A stretch of DNA of 64,000 nucleotides, from the NCBI RefSeq assembly GCF_000699445.3, contig NC_067196.1, forward strand, positions 36,104,616-36,168,615, in the 5' to 3' direction. Shown here one piece after another: positions 61,201 to 64,000 of this stretch. A program made the position numbers and the translations under genes. Each line of letters starts with the position of its first letter. Positions within the stretch are counted from its first letter, which is position 1. Origin of the DNA: Schistosoma haematobium (lineage: Eukaryota > Platyhelminthes > Trematoda > Strigeidida > Schistosomatidae). The notes beneath the pieces were generated by a model. That model saw only the letters and a program-made list of their open reading frames with translations, ran no database searches and was not told the DNA's origin.

Positions 61201-64000
61201 AGATCAAGACTGTTGAACCAATGTCTCTATTCATGACATTAACTTAATAAAGCTCATGAAACTTGACTTATTTTGAGTATTTTGTTCACAATACACGTTA
61301 ATAATCCACCTGAAATTTCTATTGTTAATCTAAGGTTACAGAGGGTACTCTTTGCCTTCACATTTTTATTCTGAATTTATTAAATAACAATCGCTTTAGT
61401 ATTTCCAGATAATAATAAATAATTCTTACGGAGAACCACCTTCAGTGGCAATTATAAAAGTTTTTCCGAAAATTTCTTTTTGTTGAGATCAGATCTTTGT
61501 CAATTGTGGGGTTTACAAAGCATCAGAAAGCATTGTAAAAATTTATACAGGGATTGTGAAAATTTCCCGAAGCTCCAAACTAAAGTCAATGCAACTTTAT
61601 TTGATGTCTTTTGATTGTGTAATTTATTTATAACAGTTGATATTTGCCAATTGTAAACCACTTCACAATGTTCTTGACGGTTTGTGTTACTGACCTTCAT
61701 CCTTTCAGAGTAAAGAAACGTTTCGATTGAGTGAAATAAAATTTCGAAGAATATCCACAGTAAGAAATTAAGTCGGGTGATAATATTTAGAGACGACTCA
61801 GTTCTTTCAAAATTAAGTTTGATTAGGATTCGTTGGGCGCTTTTCACTACTTTATAGCAAAAAGACTTATAAAAATGCTTTATTTAGTTCTCCATATGAA
61901 ATATTTCTGGACTGATTAGGTATTAATAGGTATGATTTTTAAATAATACACTAGAAACCAAGAGTCTGTGTTACGCCATTACAATTTAGGAAAATATAAT
62001 GAATAACTGAAGATCTTCTTTGAAACCACAATGAAAAGCTCCTTGCATAAAAGTTAACTGGGTTTGTAAAAAGGTACATGGTATGAAAGCTGAATGTTCA
62101 TAAATAGTCTCATCCAGTGAGTATGATTTGAGCTACGCCCGAGTGTTTACTTCCGACTTGATGAAATAATCTGTCCATAGTTTTGTTTCTGAATATCGGA
62201 TCTATTGAATAAAAATAACTAACGATGAAGATGGATACATTAGAATGTTACTAAGATGTTTTCAGCGTGCGAAGAAACCAGTGACCACGTGAATGCTTTC
62301 TAACCTTCTGTTTGCCATCAAAAACTGACAGCAAATGAAAAAAGCCAGAAATATGGACTCTGAAATGGTTGTTGAGTCCTTGAGCAAAACTCGTTTGCAG
62401 TACTTCCCGACTACCGGATATATATCAAGTTTGAAACGAAGAACGTTTCACAAACGACAGTAGCTGATCATCACCCTACATAATTTGATTTTTGTTGCCT
62501 CTATGAATAAAACTAACTGCAACTTCAGCTAGTACACAATTACCATCCAAATAAACGTCTCTATCAAATTCCGAATAAGTTGACGGACGGCACTGAAATA
62601 GCAATAAATTGAGAAGGTTTTTAAGTTAATATGTTAATGTGTTTTGAAACCATTTGTAGATATGTCCGACCGAAACAAGCTATTCAAACGATGTAAATAA
62701 TCTGTAGACGTAAAATAAAATATCCTATTTTCCGGTTAGCTGGTTTGCGGTGAACTATCGAAATTGAATGTATTTCCTTTCACTATGAACTGATTTGACT
62801 GGTAGAGATATTAATAACGAAATCAGATAATTCGTCCACTTAGTTCTAATTTTTAGGTATTTCCAACACTGCACATTGACGGCCTTTAGCACTCGAAGCC
62901 ACTGTGATATCCCTCAGCCATTAAGTTAGTACCGATTGGTCTATTCTCAAAATTGCTTTTCAGTGCTTCCTGGATACCGACGGTTTTTTATTTTAGTGTT
63001 AGTGAATGTATCAAATTACTTTTTGATGGATTCATGAGTCAGTCAAATATACTCTGCCGCAAATGCAGGCTGCCGAATGGCTATAAATGACAAGGGATTA
63101 CATTTCAATTTGACCCTGACCCGAAACCCAGAACTTCCAGGTAGTTTCGACTAGCGAAAATGAGCCTTTAAAGTATTTCATATTTACCGCACAAAAAGTT
63201 ATTATTGAATAGAAAAGTGACTGTATTCAGCTATTTTTTGGTTTCTAATATTAAAAATTACCAATAGTCTTCGTTACACCAAAGTTAATAGCCTTCTATT
63301 ATGTCAAAGTATTGGTTTCCTGACGGATAAATTTCGATCTAAAGTGATCAATATGAGTTACTGATTTAAACGAAACACAGCTCAAAAAACTCATCACTAC
63401 TTGACATTTTATCCACAAACCAAAAACAATGGAGGTCAAAGTTTTTTAAATCTTTTTATATAGGCTACGTCGAAGTTTCTTGCTTAAAACTTTAAAACCG
63501 ATGTTATACTCAGGTTAAGTATGAGTATATATTCCCCATCAAATATATCATCCGCTTCTAAGCAATATAGTAAGTAAATGACTTTTATTTTTGATTTATT
63601 TATTCTCTCCTTCATACACTTATAGTTCAGTATATATCTTTACCAGTAATAAGTAATTTTCAGTGCATTTCCACCCTATTTTAAAATGCTATCTGATAGA
63701 TAGTTTTGCACAAAAATAATACTAGCAGGAGAGAAATTGAATAAGAAGAAGATAACCAAATGATTGAGATTTAAATTCTATATTGCTTAATATTTTTCTA
63801 TTTCATGTTTTAAAATGACTTCATCGTGATTAAAGATATTCAGCACTAATAATAATGTATTGTAGCATGGTATTTCATTAAATTCTATTGAACAAAGATA
63901 AATATTATCAATATATGTCATACGGTAAGTTTGTAAAGTTGTATTCCTTATCATGAGTGAGTTAGTCTATTCCAGCTTCAATCATAAATAAAGAGTATGT
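55231..64000. other. About 8.8 kb without recognised features
   Basis: Read on both strands. There are locally less AT-rich patches (about 55650-55850, 56930-57170, 57700-58600) that could be old repeats. No frame shows recognisable motifs, including the 115-codon minus frame at 61500-61847. No RNA gene or repeat family was identified. Confidence 0.45.

Noticed and set aside
61500..61847. A 115-codon minus-strand frame
   Set aside because: AT-rich, no recognisable motif and no supporting splice context.

Overview
The window is about two-thirds AT and reads as nuclear DNA of a blood fluke, Schistosoma or a very close relative. The reasons are tRNA-headed Sm-alpha-type SINEs with hammerhead-ribozyme-like tails, an SR2-like RTE retrotransposon, many other RTE-clade relics, Gypsy fragments, and a gene whose 5' introns are only 33-48 nt long. 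No prokaryotic, organellar or CRISPR features were seen.

Layout. (1) Positions 1-20860, plus strand: the 3' part of a PACS (phosphofurin acidic cluster sorting) gene, with seven well-supported exons, one newly proposed 162-nt cassette exon, introns up to 8 kb and a complete C-terminal domain. The 5' exons lie before the window. Its introns hold four Sm-alpha-like SINEs, a second SINE-like repeat with a LINE-type 3' tail, RTE relics, a perfect 39-bp-arm hairpin and microsatellites. (2) About 20900-35200: a retrotransposon cluster containing a Gypsy LTR/gag remnant, a 5'-truncated SR2-like RTE, a degenerate RTE (B) split by insertion of a better-preserved RTE (A), a Gypsy integrase remnant and a second copy of the tail-sharing SINE-like repeat. 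(3) About 35200-39200: mostly featureless, with one LTR-like repeat and an unidentified open region (37505-38510, plus strand) that may be a small gene. (4) 39223-53690, minus strand: an apparently complete U2SURP/SR140 gene in about 21 exons, with RRM, SURP, CID, cwf21-like and RS regions. Nine of its introns are under 50 nt. (5) 53877-64000: a CR1-like reverse-transcriptase tail just upstream of U2SURP, then about 10 kb in which nothing was recognised.

The two cellular genes converge on the repeat cluster. PACS is a cytosolic sorting adaptor and U2SURP a U2 snRNP-associated splicing factor; nothing suggests a functional link. All similarity calls come from reading translations against remembered families; no database search was run.
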